From positions 1-38,216 of the forward strand of contig NZ_JAAMQM010000035.1 in assembly GCF_013523055.1 (NCBI RefSeq): a stretch of DNA of 38,216 nt, read 5' to 3'. The stretch comes from Pseudomonas capeferrum. GTDB lineage: Bacteria; Pseudomonadota; Gammaproteobacteria; Pseudomonadales; Pseudomonadaceae. The notes under the pieces are model-generated. The model was not told the DNA's origin. It worked only from the letters and a program-made list of their open reading frames with translations, and searched no databases. The translations under genes were made by a program, and so were the position numbers. This document shows, one piece after another, positions 1 to 8,234 of the stretch (the stretch's first letter is position 1; each line of letters begins with the position of its first letter).

Positions 1-1281
1 GCGATCCTGTGGGAGCGGGTTCACCCGCGAACACCGGCAAAGCCGGTGCCATGCACCGCGTCGCATTCTTCGCGGGTAAACCCGCTCCCACAGGGTATGC
101 GCAGCGCTTGCGGGCGTTGATTACTTCGCATGCTCGCCGGTGCTTTCTCGCGGAGACTGTTCTGAAAGCCAAGGTCTGCTATGGGTTGATAGCAGCCCCT
201 TGCGAGTGCCTGATATCGGCCCCTAGCAGACCTTCGCGGGGGGCTGCTCACGGCCAGAAGCAGACTGCTTGGCAGAGGCGATCCTGTGGGAGCGGGTTCA
301 CCCGCGAATACCGGCAAAGCCGGTGCCATGCACCGCGCCGCATTCTTCGCGGGTAAACCCGCTCCCACAGGGTATACGCGCAGCGCTTGCGGGCGTTGAT
401 TACTTCGCATGCTCGCCGGTGCTTTCTCGCGGAGACTGTTCTGAAAGCCAAGGTCTGCTATGGGTTGATAGCAGCCCCTTGCGAGTGCCTGATATCGGTC
501 CATAGCAGACCTTCGCGGGGGGCTGCTCACGGCCAGAAGCAGACTGCTTGGCAGATGCGATTCTGTGGGAGCGGGTTCACCCGCGAATACCGGCAAAGCC
601 GGTGCCATGCACCGCGTCGCATTCTTCGCGGGTAAACCCGCTCCCACAGGGTATGCGCAGCGCTTGCGGACGTTGATTACCTCGCATGCTCGCCGGTGCT
701 TTCTCGCGGAGACTGTTCTGAAAGCCAAGGTCTGCTATGGGTTGATAGCAGCCCCTTGCGAATGCCTGATATCGGCCCCTAGCAGACCTTCGCGGGGGGC
801 TGCTCACGGCCAGAAGCAGGCTGCTTGGCAGAGGCGATCCTGTGGGAGCGGGTTCACCCGCGAACACCGGCAAAGCCGGTGCCATGCACCGCGTCGCATT
901 CTTCGCGGGTAAACCCGCTCCCACAGGGTATGCGCAGCGCTTGCGGGCGTTGATTACTTCGCATGCTCAGAAGTTTCTCGCGGAGACTGTTCTGAAAGCC
1001 AAGGTCTGCTATGGGTTGATAGCAGCCCCTTGCGAATGCCTGATATCGGCCCCTAGCAGACCTTCGCGGGGAGCTGCTCACGGCCAGAAGCAGGCTGCTT
1101 GGCAGAGGCGATCCTGTGGGAGCGGGTTCACCCGCGAACACCGGCAAAGCCGGTGCCATGCACCGCGCCGCATTCTTCGCGGGTAAACCCGCTCCCACAG
1201 GGTATACGCACAACGCTTGCGGGCGTTGATTACTTCGCATGCTCAGAAGTTTCTCGCGGAAACTGCTCTGAAAGCCAAGGT
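1..1281. repeat. Tandem array of ~277 bp REP-containing units (4.6 copies)
   Basis: Units begin at 1, 278, 557, 834 and 1108 with the same GCGATCCTGTGGGAGC start (T in the third copy), giving periods of 277, 279, 277 and 274 bp; the fifth copy stops near 1281. Each unit opens with a REP pair: GTGGGAGCGGGTTCACCCGCGAA, a small CCGGC/GCCGG hairpin, then the inverted REP (unit 1: about 7-93). The rest of each unit carries a second inverted repeat around AAGGTCTGCTA / TAGCAGACCTT. Units 4 and 5 share a variant (CTCAGAAGTTTCTCG in place of CTCGCCGGTGCTTTC), so they probably arose by a later duplication. The array reaches the window edge and may be longer. Open frames across it are repeat translations and are not called. 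Confidence 0.93.
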
Positions 1282-1372
1282 TCTGGTCGAAAGCGGTCGC
1301 CACTGACCGTTTCGGCCCAAAACAGTCAGTAGCCATGCGAATTTAATCTGGATCACATAACCAGCACGGCAT

Positions 1373-2128
1373 TCAAACGATGCTGCGCATAGCGGCGGTG
1401 AGATCCTTCTGACACTTGGTCAAAGCCGTCTTAATGACCTCGATGCTCTCTTCCATTCGCCATACTGGGCCGACCACGTCAATCGCATATTGACCTTGCG
1501 GTGTCTGCAACCCGACCGCCACCGCACCTACCCCTAAAGTGTGCTCATCAAAATCAGAGGCGAATCCGCTGATTCTGATTTGTTCAAGCTGCCCCAGCAA
1601 TTGCTCAAGCGTAGGCGTCTTGGGTGTCAGCCGTTTAAGCTCCGTGCCCAGCATTTTCATCACGGCATTGTCGTGCATGACAGAAAGCAGGATCTTGCCG
1701 CCAGCCGTCGCGTAGATGCTCAGAAAATTTCCCGCTACCGGGGCAACCCGCAGCGCATTGGGTGACACGACTGAGTGCAGGATCAGCAGCTCAGCCCCGC
1801 TCGCGCCGATCAATATCGCACTTTCACCCGTTGCCTGAGATAACTCCTCCAGATACGGCCGGGCTTTTTGCGTGATATCGACGTGGCTGTGGGAAGCCAG
1901 ACGCATCAACGCCGGACCCAGGCATACGCCGCCACGGCCATGCACTTCCAGCAGTTCTTCCTGAGCCAGCGCATCTACCATCCGCTGGACGGTAGAGCGC
2001 GGCAAACCACTTTTTTTTGCGATCGCGCCAAGGCTCAAGCCCGAGGGCTCGTCTTCCAGTGTTCGCAGGATTGCCGCCGCGCGGGCAATGACCCCGACAC
2101 CACTTCGATCAGATTCAGCACTAGTCAT
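1373..2128 (-). CDS. IclR-family transcriptional regulator
   Basis: A 251-residue protein with the two-domain IclR layout. The N-terminal winged helix-turn-helix covers about residues 12-70 (GVIARAAAILRTLEDEPSGL, then KSGLPRSTVQRMVDAL). The C-terminal effector-binding domain runs from about 80 to the end and includes the ARPYLEELSQATGESAIL segment and a conserved YATAGGKILLS stretch. IclR proteins usually control a neighbouring catabolic or efflux operon and respond to small, often aromatic, molecules. The gene is divergent from the efflux operon at 2210 and is its likely local regulator, as TtgV is for a P. putida pump; that role is inferred. A TTG codon at 2140 could extend it by four residues, but the ATG at 2128 has GGA seven bases upstream and is preferred. 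Confidence 0.88.
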   Translation of the reverse strand: MTSAESDRSGVGVIARAAAILRTLEDEPSGLSLGAIAKKSGLPRSTVQRMVDALAQEELLEVHGRGGVCLGPALMRLASHSHVDITQKARPYLEELSQATGESAILIGASGAELLILHSVVSPNALRVAPVAGNFLSIYATAGGKILLSVMHDNAVMKMLGTELKRLTPKTPTLEQLLGQLEQIRISGFASDFDEHTLGVGAVAVGLQTPQGQYAIDVVGPVWRMEESIEVIKTALTKCQKDLTAAMRSIV

Positions 2129-2209
2129 CGTCTTGTCCAACGTATCGATATTCGGTACAGTGTATCACCAATTAGGTTTTTTACATTTCGGCGCATCAGG
2201 AACTCTCTT
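2129..2209. promoter_or_regulatory. Divergent promoter region, iclR-type gene / efflux operon
   Basis: The 81 bp gap must hold both promoters. On the plus strand TTGTCC (2133-2138), a 17 bp spacer and TACAGT (2156-2161) form a reasonable sigma-70 promoter for the efflux operon, giving a leader of about 40 bases. On the minus strand a weaker TTGGTG-17-TCGATA overlaps the same bases. Overlapping divergent promoters fit a repressor that controls itself and the pump. No clear IclR operator palindrome is visible. Confidence 0.5.
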
Positions 2210-3739
2210 TTGTCAGCACCCATTTCTCCCCCTGCTCCGGCACCTTTCGGTTGGCGGTTGGCCATCGGTTTGGTCGGCGTTTTGCTCGCCGCCCTCACCT
2301 CAGGTATCAATGACCGGGTTACCGAAACCGCGCTGGTGGATATTCTAGGTATTTTCGGTTTGAGTCACGATCAAGGTACCTGGATCAGCACCGCCTATGC
2401 TGCGGCGGAAGTGAGCGCCATGCTGTTGTCGCCATGGCTGGCGATGACCTTCTCGATCCGTCGCTATGCCATCGTGGTGACCTGCGCGTTTACCGCGTTC
2501 GGCATTCTCATCCCTTTTGCACCCAACTTTGAAAGCCTGGTCACACTGCGCGTGCTGCAAGGTCTGGCAGGGGGCGCCTTGCCTCCGCTGCTGATGACCG
2601 CCGCCCTGCGATTCTTGCCATGGCACGTCAAACTCTATGGGCTTTCGGCGTACGCGCTGACGGCGACCTTCGGCCCTAATCTCGCCACGCCGCTGGCCGC
2701 GCTGTGGACCGAAGGTGGCGACTGGCGAATGGTATTCTGGCAAATCGTGCCGAGCTGCCTGATCGGCGCCGGGTTGATTGCTTATGGCCTGCCGCAGGAT
2801 CCGATTCGCCTGGAGCGCTTCAAGCAGGCCGATTGGCGCGGTGCATTGCTGGGGGTCGGCGGGATTTCCATGCTGGTCATTGCGCTGACCCAGGGCGAGC
2901 GACTCGACTGGCTGAACTCCCCGCTAATCGCGTTCATGTTGCTGGGCGCCGCCACCACGCTGCCGCTGTTCCTGCTCAACGAGTGGTTTCATCCCCTGCC
3001 CCTGTTCAAGCTGCAATTGCTGGAGCGGCGCAACTTCGCCTACGGCATTATTACCCTTTGTCTGTTTCTGCTGCTGTCGTTGGCGGGGGGAGCCATTCCG
3101 TCGGCGTACCTGACCGAGATACAGGGTTATCGCTATTTGCAGACCATGCCGACCAGCTTGTTGATCGCCCTTCCACAGCTGCTGCTGGCACCGTTGGTGG
3201 CGTTTGTGATCAATCGCAATTGGGTGGACTCACGCTATGTCATCGGTGCCGGGCTGGTGCTGATGACCATCGCCTGTCTTGGCGGCTCGCTGCTGACCAG
3301 TGAATGGGTTCGCGAAGACTTCTATGCGCTGCAGATCATCCATGCGTTTGCCCAACCCATGATCGTGGTGCCTTTGCTGATGAACGCCACCGGCGTGATC
3401 CATCCGATGGAGGGCCCGTTTGCCTCCTCTATGGTCAACACCATGCGCGGGCTATTTTCGGTGGTAGGTGCTTCAGCCCTAGAAAACCTGATCACCCATC
3501 GCGAGCACCTGCACTCCAACACCCTGCTGGACGGTTTGGGCGCGAGCCATCAGGCACTCAGCCCGCTGTTCCAAAATCAATCCCTCGCGTCCGTTTCGGA
3601 GCGTGTTCAGCGCCAAGCCTTCGTACTGAGCTACAGCGATGCCTACCTGGCATTGCTGGGCGTCATCGCTGTCCTGCTTATCGTCCTGCTGACCCTGCCC
3701 AAACGCGCCTATCCACCGCAACCTCCGGTATCGCCATGA
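2210..3739 (+). CDS. MFS drug efflux transporter, EmrB/DHA2-like
   Basis: A 509-residue polytopic membrane protein, the length expected for a 14-helix DHA2 pump. The first helix starts near residue 15 (WRLAIGLVGVLLAALTSG), and helices follow to the last one near the C-terminus (LALLGVIAVLLIVLLTLP). The short loop with RVLQGLAGGALPPLL is typical of the EmrB group. It would be the inner-membrane motor of the pump built with the next two genes. The open frame runs far upstream, but that part lies over the regulator gene; the TTG at 2210 has AGGAA seven bases before it and directly precedes the first plausible membrane domain. The stop overlaps the next start (ATGA), which shows translational coupling. 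Substrate is unknown. Confidence 0.85.
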   Translation: MSAPISPPAPAPFGWRLAIGLVGVLLAALTSGINDRVTETALVDILGIFGLSHDQGTWISTAYAAAEVSAMLLSPWLAMTFSIRRYAIVVTCAFTAFGILIPFAPNFESLVTLRVLQGLAGGALPPLLMTAALRFLPWHVKLYGLSAYALTATFGPNLATPLAALWTEGGDWRMVFWQIVPSCLIGAGLIAYGLPQDPIRLERFKQADWRGALLGVGGISMLVIALTQGERLDWLNSPLIAFMLLGAATTLPLFLLNEWFHPLPLFKLQLLERRNFAYGIITLCLFLLLSLAGGAIPSAYLTEIQGYRYLQTMPTSLLIALPQLLLAPLVAFVINRNWVDSRYVIGAGLVLMTIACLGGSLLTSEWVREDFYALQIIHAFAQPMIVVPLLMNATGVIHPMEGPFASSMVNTMRGLFSVVGASALENLITHREHLHSNTLLDGLGASHQALSPLFQNQSLASVSERVQRQAFVLSYSDAYLALLGVIAVLLIVLLTLPKRAYPPQPPVSP

Positions 3740-4767
3740 AACAACATAGAACCGCCATCAGTCTGATTTGCACGGCTGTCGTCATCTGCGCCGTTTACAC
3801 CGGCTACGAAATTCTTTCCACCAGCGCTGTACAGAGTACCGATGATGCTTACGTCAGGGCCGACTCGGTGCTGATTTCCGCACGCCTGCCGGGGCAAATC
3901 ACCAAGGTCCTGGTGGAAGACAACCAGCCAGTAAAGGCCGGCCAAGTATTGGCACAGCTCGATGACCGGGACTTCCTGGTCGCTCAGGCATCGGCAGCGG
4001 CCACGGTGTCTGCGGCCAAGGCCCAGTTATTGAATTTGCAAGCGAGCATTGAGCGTCAGGCCGCAGTTATCGATCAAACGGCAGCGACTACCCGTGCTAC
4101 AGCGGCGTCCCTGAAGTTTGCCAAGGCCAACGAGCAGCGTTATCTGAACCTGTCGAATGCCGGGGCTGGCACCCAGCAAGAGCATCAGAAAGCCCAAGCC
4201 GACTTGCAGGGCTGGCAAGCCTCTGTTGACCGTGACGAAGCTTCCCGGATTGCTGCGACCAAGACCTTGGATGTGCTTAAGGCGCAGCTGGAAGTGGCCA
4301 AGGCCGACCTTGAGAAAGATCAGGCCGCGCTGAATCAGGCCGACCTGAACGTCTCCTACACCAAAGTTACCGCGCCGCAGGACGGAATGGTCGGCCAACG
4401 CTCGGTGCGCGTCGGTGCCTACGTGTCTCCAGGCCAGCCGTTGATGGCCGTCGTGCCGTTGCACGAAGCATTTGTGGTCGCCAACTTCCGTGAAACGCAG
4501 CTGGCGCGCATGGTTGCTCACCAAGAAGTGGAACTGCACGTCGACAGCATCCCGGATCACAGCTTCAAAGGACACATCGAAAGTGTCGCACCGGCCACCG
4601 GCGTGTCCTTTTCCGAGATTGCCCCAGACAACGCAACGGGTAACTTCACCAAGGTCGTGCAGCGCATCCCGGTCAAGATCATCTTCGAGCAGGATCAGGC
4701 TGGCCTTGATCGGCTGCGCATTGGCATGTCGGTGATTGCCAGCGTCGACACCACCAAGGGGCACTGA
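3736..4767 (+). CDS. HlyD/EmrA-family membrane fusion protein
   Basis: A 343-residue periplasmic adaptor that would bridge the MFS pump and the outer-membrane channel. One N-terminal anchor helix (about residues 8-25) is followed by the family signature TDDAYVRAD (about 36-44) and a split lipoyl domain (GQITKVLVEDNQPVKAGQVL, and later TKVTAPQDGMVGQRSV). Between them is an alpha-helical hairpin rich in A, Q, K and E (about 80-210) that should be coiled coil. The C-terminal beta-barrel contains the VVANFRETQLARM motif usual in EmrA. The start overlaps the MFS stop by four bases. Ordinary length and no missing domain. Confidence 0.9.
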   Translation: MKQHRTAISLICTAVVICAVYTGYEILSTSAVQSTDDAYVRADSVLISARLPGQITKVLVEDNQPVKAGQVLAQLDDRDFLVAQASAAATVSAAKAQLLNLQASIERQAAVIDQTAATTRATAASLKFAKANEQRYLNLSNAGAGTQQEHQKAQADLQGWQASVDRDEASRIAATKTLDVLKAQLEVAKADLEKDQAALNQADLNVSYTKVTAPQDGMVGQRSVRVGAYVSPGQPLMAVVPLHEAFVVANFRETQLARMVAHQEVELHVDSIPDHSFKGHIESVAPATGVSFSEIAPDNATGNFTKVVQRIPVKIIFEQDQAGLDRLRIGMSVIASVDTTKGH

Positions 4768-4768
4768 G

Positions 4769-6178
4769 ATGAAGCGCACTCTGTTGTTCCTGGCCTTGGC
4801 CAGTTTGGGCGCCTGCTCCGTCGGCCCCGATTTCCATGCTCCGCACCCTGACCTTCCCGACAGTTGGAAAGACACCGTGCAGCCGGGCTCGACGCTGGCT
4901 GGCAAGAGCGACAGCCAATGGTGGCAGCAACTGGGAGACCCGCAGTTGACGGCGCTGGTCGAACGAGCGGCGAAAGCCAACTTCGACGTACGCACGGCCA
5001 ATAATCGTCTTGAACAAAGCAGGGTGGCGCGTCAGGTCACCGGTAGTGAGCAGTTGCCAGGCATCAGTGCCTCTGGCGCCTACAAGCGCGCACGTAACAG
5101 TTCGGTTGGCGTCGCCGACGAATCCAGCCTGGAGGGCAAGGCGCCTTTCGAGCTTTGGAGCAGCGCCATCGATGCCAGTTGGGAGGTCGACCTCTGGGGC
5201 CATGTTCGCCGCAATGTCGAGGCCGCTGACGCCGAAGTCGAGCTGACTCGGGCGCAACGTGACGGCGTGCTGCTGAGCATCAGCGCCGAAACCGCTACCG
5301 ACTACATCCGCCTGCGTGGCGTACAGGCCCGACTGGCCGTGGCCCGACAAAACTTGGAGATCGCCCGACAGAGTTATCAGCTGACCAAGACCCGTTTCGA
5401 CAATGGCGTCACCACAAACCTGGACACCGCCAACTCGGCGGCGCAAGTGGCAACCATTGAAGCCGTGCTGCCCGTGCTTGGCGCGCAGCAGGAACGGTTG
5501 ATCAACGCCCTGAGCCTATTGCTGGGCGAGGCGCCAAGGGCGCTGCACGCAGACCTGATCGAACCCAAGGCCATTCCCCATCCAGCGCCGGATGTGCCGG
5601 TCGGTCTGCCGTCCGAACTGGCCCAACGCCGCCCGGACATCCAACAAAGCGAGGCGGCGCTGCACCGCGCGACCGCCGCCATTGGTGTGGCAAAAGCCGA
5701 CTTCTACCCGCGTATCAGCCTGGGCGCCAGTATCGGTTCACAAGCCCAGCAAGGTTCCGACTTCGGCGATTGGAGTTCTCGGACGTGGTCGTACGGTCCG
5801 AATTTTTATCTGCCGATTTTCCAGGGCGGCCGTTTGACCGGAACCTTGGAACTGCGCAAGCACCAGGAGCAGGAAGCGGCGATCAACTATCAGCAGACGG
5901 TGTTGAGCGCCTGGCATGAAGTCGACAATGCAATGACCGACTACTCCGCCGAGAGACAGCACTACACCGCATTGGAAGAGGCCGTGCAGCAGAACACCAT
6001 CGCGTTGAGCACTGCGCGGGATCGATACCGCCAAGGTGCCGTGGACTTCATTAACGTGCTGGGAGTACAGCGCGCGCTGCTGGCCACCCAAAGCGATCTA
6101 GTCGACAGCGCTACGCAGGCTGCGCTTGATCGGGTGCAGCTGTATCGAGCGCTGGGAGGCGGCTGGCCCAAAGGCTGA
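4769..6178 (+). CDS. Outer-membrane efflux channel lipoprotein (OprM/NodT family)
   Basis: A 469-residue TolC-like protein. The signal peptide ends in a lipobox (SLGAC, lipidated Cys16), followed by the usual SVGPDFHAP. Two repeated OEP domains are present; conserved stretches include WWQQLGDPQL near residue 50 and the second-repeat ELAQRRPDIQQSEAAL with AKADFYPRISLGASIG. It should form the trimeric outer-membrane duct of the pump encoded just upstream. The ATG at 4769 lies two bases past the adaptor stop and has AAGGGG seven bases upstream. It is the last gene of the three-gene operon; no strong terminator was found after it. Confidence 0.9.
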   Translation: MKRTLLFLALASLGACSVGPDFHAPHPDLPDSWKDTVQPGSTLAGKSDSQWWQQLGDPQLTALVERAAKANFDVRTANNRLEQSRVARQVTGSEQLPGISASGAYKRARNSSVGVADESSLEGKAPFELWSSAIDASWEVDLWGHVRRNVEAADAEVELTRAQRDGVLLSISAETATDYIRLRGVQARLAVARQNLEIARQSYQLTKTRFDNGVTTNLDTANSAAQVATIEAVLPVLGAQQERLINALSLLLGEAPRALHADLIEPKAIPHPAPDVPVGLPSELAQRRPDIQQSEAALHRATAAIGVAKADFYPRISLGASIGSQAQQGSDFGDWSSRTWSYGPNFYLPIFQGGRLTGTLELRKHQEQEAAINYQQTVLSAWHEVDNAMTDYSAERQHYTALEEAVQQNTIALSTARDRYRQGAVDFINVLGVQRALLATQSDLVDSATQAALDRVQLYRALGGGWPKG

Positions 6179-6336
6179 CAGCTGCTGGGGAGACGGGCGT
6201 TGCATGCGATGCCCTACCCGCCAGTGGCAAGATGTATGGTTGGGCATCATCGCCACAAGCGATGGTCAAATGAACGATGATCACTGCTCAGACGGCATGA
6301 GATGTCCGCGCTTCCCACGACCAGGAGGAATTTCAA

Positions 6337-6624
6337 ATGAAACAGAATCGCTACAGGATTCAAATTGAACAGATTGAGGACACCAAAGGCCAGCCGGTGT
6401 CCCGCGACCCGATGAGTTTCGATGTAGGCAACCATGACGATGTTTTTCACGTCGTCGAACTCATGCGTGCCCGGGATGATTTCGACCAGAACACCTCCAC
6501 CGCCTTCGCCATCGGCTTGAAGCTGTTCAGTGAGGTTATGCTGGAAAACAAGGAACACCCACTTTTTGAAGATTTCCGGCCTCATTTTGTCCAGTTCATG
6601 AAAAAGCTCAAAAGCAAAAAATAG
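6337..6624 (+). CDS. DUF3861 family protein
   Basis: A 95-residue soluble protein that I recognise as DUF3861 from its start (MKQNRYRIQIEQIEDTKGQP) and the FDVGNHDDVFHVVELMRARDDF block. The C-terminus is basic (KKLKSKK). It has a near-perfect ribosome binding site, AGGAGGAA, six bases before the ATG. Function of the family is unknown. It stands alone, 158 bp after the efflux operon and just before the mobile-element debris, so the context says little about its role. Confidence 0.8.
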   Translation: MKQNRYRIQIEQIEDTKGQPVSRDPMSFDVGNHDDVFHVVELMRARDDFDQNTSTAFAIGLKLFSEVMLENKEHPLFEDFRPHFVQFMKKLKSKK

Positions 6625-6826
6625 ACCTCACAGGCATCCCAGCCCGCTTGGAAAGTTTCATGAGCCGACGGACCGCTATCGGCCCAGAGTGTGTAAAAAC
6701 GCTTTCGCAAACCCTTGCTATGATTTCTTTTTTACCCCGTCCAAATGACAAGAGGCTGCTAAGCCGTTTAACTGTTCCTGGGGGCGTCGTGGTACTGATC
6801 AGTTTGCGAAACGTCAGCACGGTCTC
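6625..6826. other. Non-coding stretch between the DUF3861 gene and the IS remnant
   Basis: There is no supported gene in these 202 bp. Short frames on either strand resemble no protein I know and lack ribosome binding sites. The stretch GAGTGTGTAAAAACGC at about 6687 looks like intergenic or IS-adjacent sequence but was not assigned. It ends at CTAG (6827-6830), where the IS5-like end begins. Confidence 0.4.
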
Positions 6827-6830
6827 CTAG

Positions 6831-7118
6831 GGATGCTCCGATCAACTTGTCGCAAAGCGGCGGCAGGCCAAAAATTCTCCGGCGCGCACCGCTGTTTGCC
6901 AAAAAAAGCCCCCTGCATAGCGTTTTGAGGATTTTGTCGCCCGGTCTTCCGTGTTAAGCGCGCAACTCGCCCATACCCATCAGCTGTTTTCGAGCCATCC
7001 ACAAGTTTGACAGGGCGAACAGCGTGGTCAACCGAGCCGTGTTTTTCATCAGCCCACGAAAGCGCACCCTCACGTAACCAAACTGGCGCTTGATCACCCG
7101 AAACGGATGCTCGACTTC
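6831..7118 (-). mobile_element. Truncated IS5-family insertion sequence, one end retained
   Basis: Only the 3' part of the element survives. The outer end at 6831 reads GGATGCTCCGATCAACTTG, which has the general look of an IS5-type terminal repeat. It abuts CTAG (6827-6830), which fits the YTAR-like target duplicated by many IS5-family elements. The transposase 3' end lies at 6954-7118. The other end of the element is missing, and the break is directly joined to the truncated integrase. The exact terminal repeat is inferred because its partner is absent. Confidence 0.6.
6954..7118 (-). pseudogene. IS5-family transposase, C-terminal fragment
   Basis: The last 54 codons of a DDE transposase can be read in one frame to a TAA at 6954-6956. 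The fragment begins EVEHPFRVIKRQFGY. The glutamate of VEHPF and the lysine of VIKR are six residues apart, matching the E-(6)-K part of the IS4/IS5 signature, so this Glu is probably the third catalytic residue. It continues through FRGLMKNTARL and TLFALSNLWMARKQL, both typical of IS5 transposase ends. The first two catalytic aspartates and the N-terminus are gone, so the gene is dead. Confidence 0.85.
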
Positions 7119-7921
7119 AGTTGCGCAGCTTCATCCGTTCTTTCGGAATGGTCCACAAGGCATCGCTGAAATTGATCTCGTCCCAGGTGGCGTTGGTCAG
7201 CTCACTTTTGCGCACCATGGTGAGCAACAGTAGCTTGGCCGCAGCTCTTACGGATGAGGCGGTGCCGATGCGGTCCATGTATTGGTACATCAATGCGATT
7301 TCGTCAGGGCCCAAAGCGCGATCACGGGGCTCGAACTTAGCGATGCTGGCAGGACATACCAGATCGGCCGGGTTCTCGACCTTCTGGCCACGCTCAATCG
7401 CCCATCGGAAGACCTGCATCACGATCTCACGGGAGTGCACCGCCGTCGCTGGCGCACCTCGTTCTACGATTGCATCGGTCAGCGTTCGAAGGTCCTCATG
7501 GTTGATCTCCACGAGCTTCTGATTACCGAGTTTCGGCTTCAGCTCACGCTCATAGACAGAGCGGCGCATGTCACGTGTTGAGTCGGCCATTTGATACCCG
7601 CGCAGCCATTTCTCTGCCCACGCATCAAAAGTTTCGGCACCCTTGGTGCGAGCCTCCACGGGCCGTCTCCTTACCAGGAGACTTACCAGCCGAAACCATC
7701 TTTTTAGCTTCACCCAAGCGCTCTCGCGCTTCTGCAAGCGTGATACCACCTACTCCATAGCGACCAAACGGGATCGTCTCCTGTCGGCCGTTAATGGAGT
7801 AGTTGTAACGAAACGAGATTGACCCCGCAGCCGTAACGGCCACGTAGAGTCCATCGCGGTCGTTCACCTTGTAGAGTTTTTCTTTCGATTTGAGGTTACG
7901 CAGCTTGGTATCAGTGAGCAT
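7117..7921 (-). pseudogene. P4-type tyrosine integrase, frameshifted and 3'-truncated
   Basis: Two frames together give most of a phage/island integrase. Frame one starts at the ATG at 7921 with MLTDTKLRNLKSKEKLYKV and DRDGLYVAV, the arm-binding domain (DUF4102). Near 7660 the frame breaks: KSPGKETARG is followed in another frame by EARTKGAETFDAWAEKWL, so one or two bases were lost or gained. The second frame holds the core-binding domain and the start of the catalytic domain (LLLLTMVRKSELTNATWDEI, with the first catalytic Arg). It ends at KERMKLRN, where family members continue to the H-x-x-R and Tyr motifs. The break lies exactly at the IS fragment. It cannot make an active recombinase. Its site beside the guaA 3' end marks a former island. 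Confidence 0.9.
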
Positions 7922-8156
7922 GGAAGTCACGGATTCCACGTAAAAAAAACCATCCTCGGAAAAACACTCACACACCACGAGAACACCCAATGAAACCGGG
8001 CATATGATGAGGTTTGATAGCATGCTCCTTCCTGCTGAGGCGACAGGGTATCGAGCACGAGCACCGAGCATGATATTGGGCTCAGTCAATGCCTCGTACC
8101 ATCCACATCAACACGGTACTTGGCGATGCACAAAGCTGCCAGAATTTGCCAGATAC
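7922..8156. other. Non-coding remnant between integrase and guaA terminator
   Basis: Nothing coding is supported in these 235 bp. The region holds the expected upstream sequence of the integrase, including an A-rich run near 7941, and probably the former island end. A direct copy of the guaA 3' end (GATCGAGTGGGAATGA) was looked for here and through the upstream region and was not seen, so no second att site can be placed. Confidence 0.4.
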
Positions 8157-8188
8157 AAAAAGCCGAAAGCCCGCAATTACGCGGGCTT
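8157..8188 (-). terminator. Intrinsic terminator of guaBA
   Basis: On the minus strand an 8 bp perfect stem AAGCCCGC / GCGGGCTT (8181-8188 and 8167-8174) with a 6-base loop is followed by TCGGCTTTTT. It lies 46 bp beyond the guaA stop in the direction of transcription. Confidence 0.85.
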
Positions 8189-8234
8189 CAGGGTGTTTCT
8201 TGCTAGATGGTGCCGGTCAGTGCCGGACGCCCAA

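Noticed and set aside
1..1281. CRISPR-like regular repeats
   Set aside because: The period is about 277 bp, the whole unit is repeated including the would-be spacers, and no cas genes are present.
9..1336. Several 60-235 codon frames on both strands of the REP array
   Set aside because: They repeat with the DNA period and translate palindromic repeat sequence, with no independent start signals.
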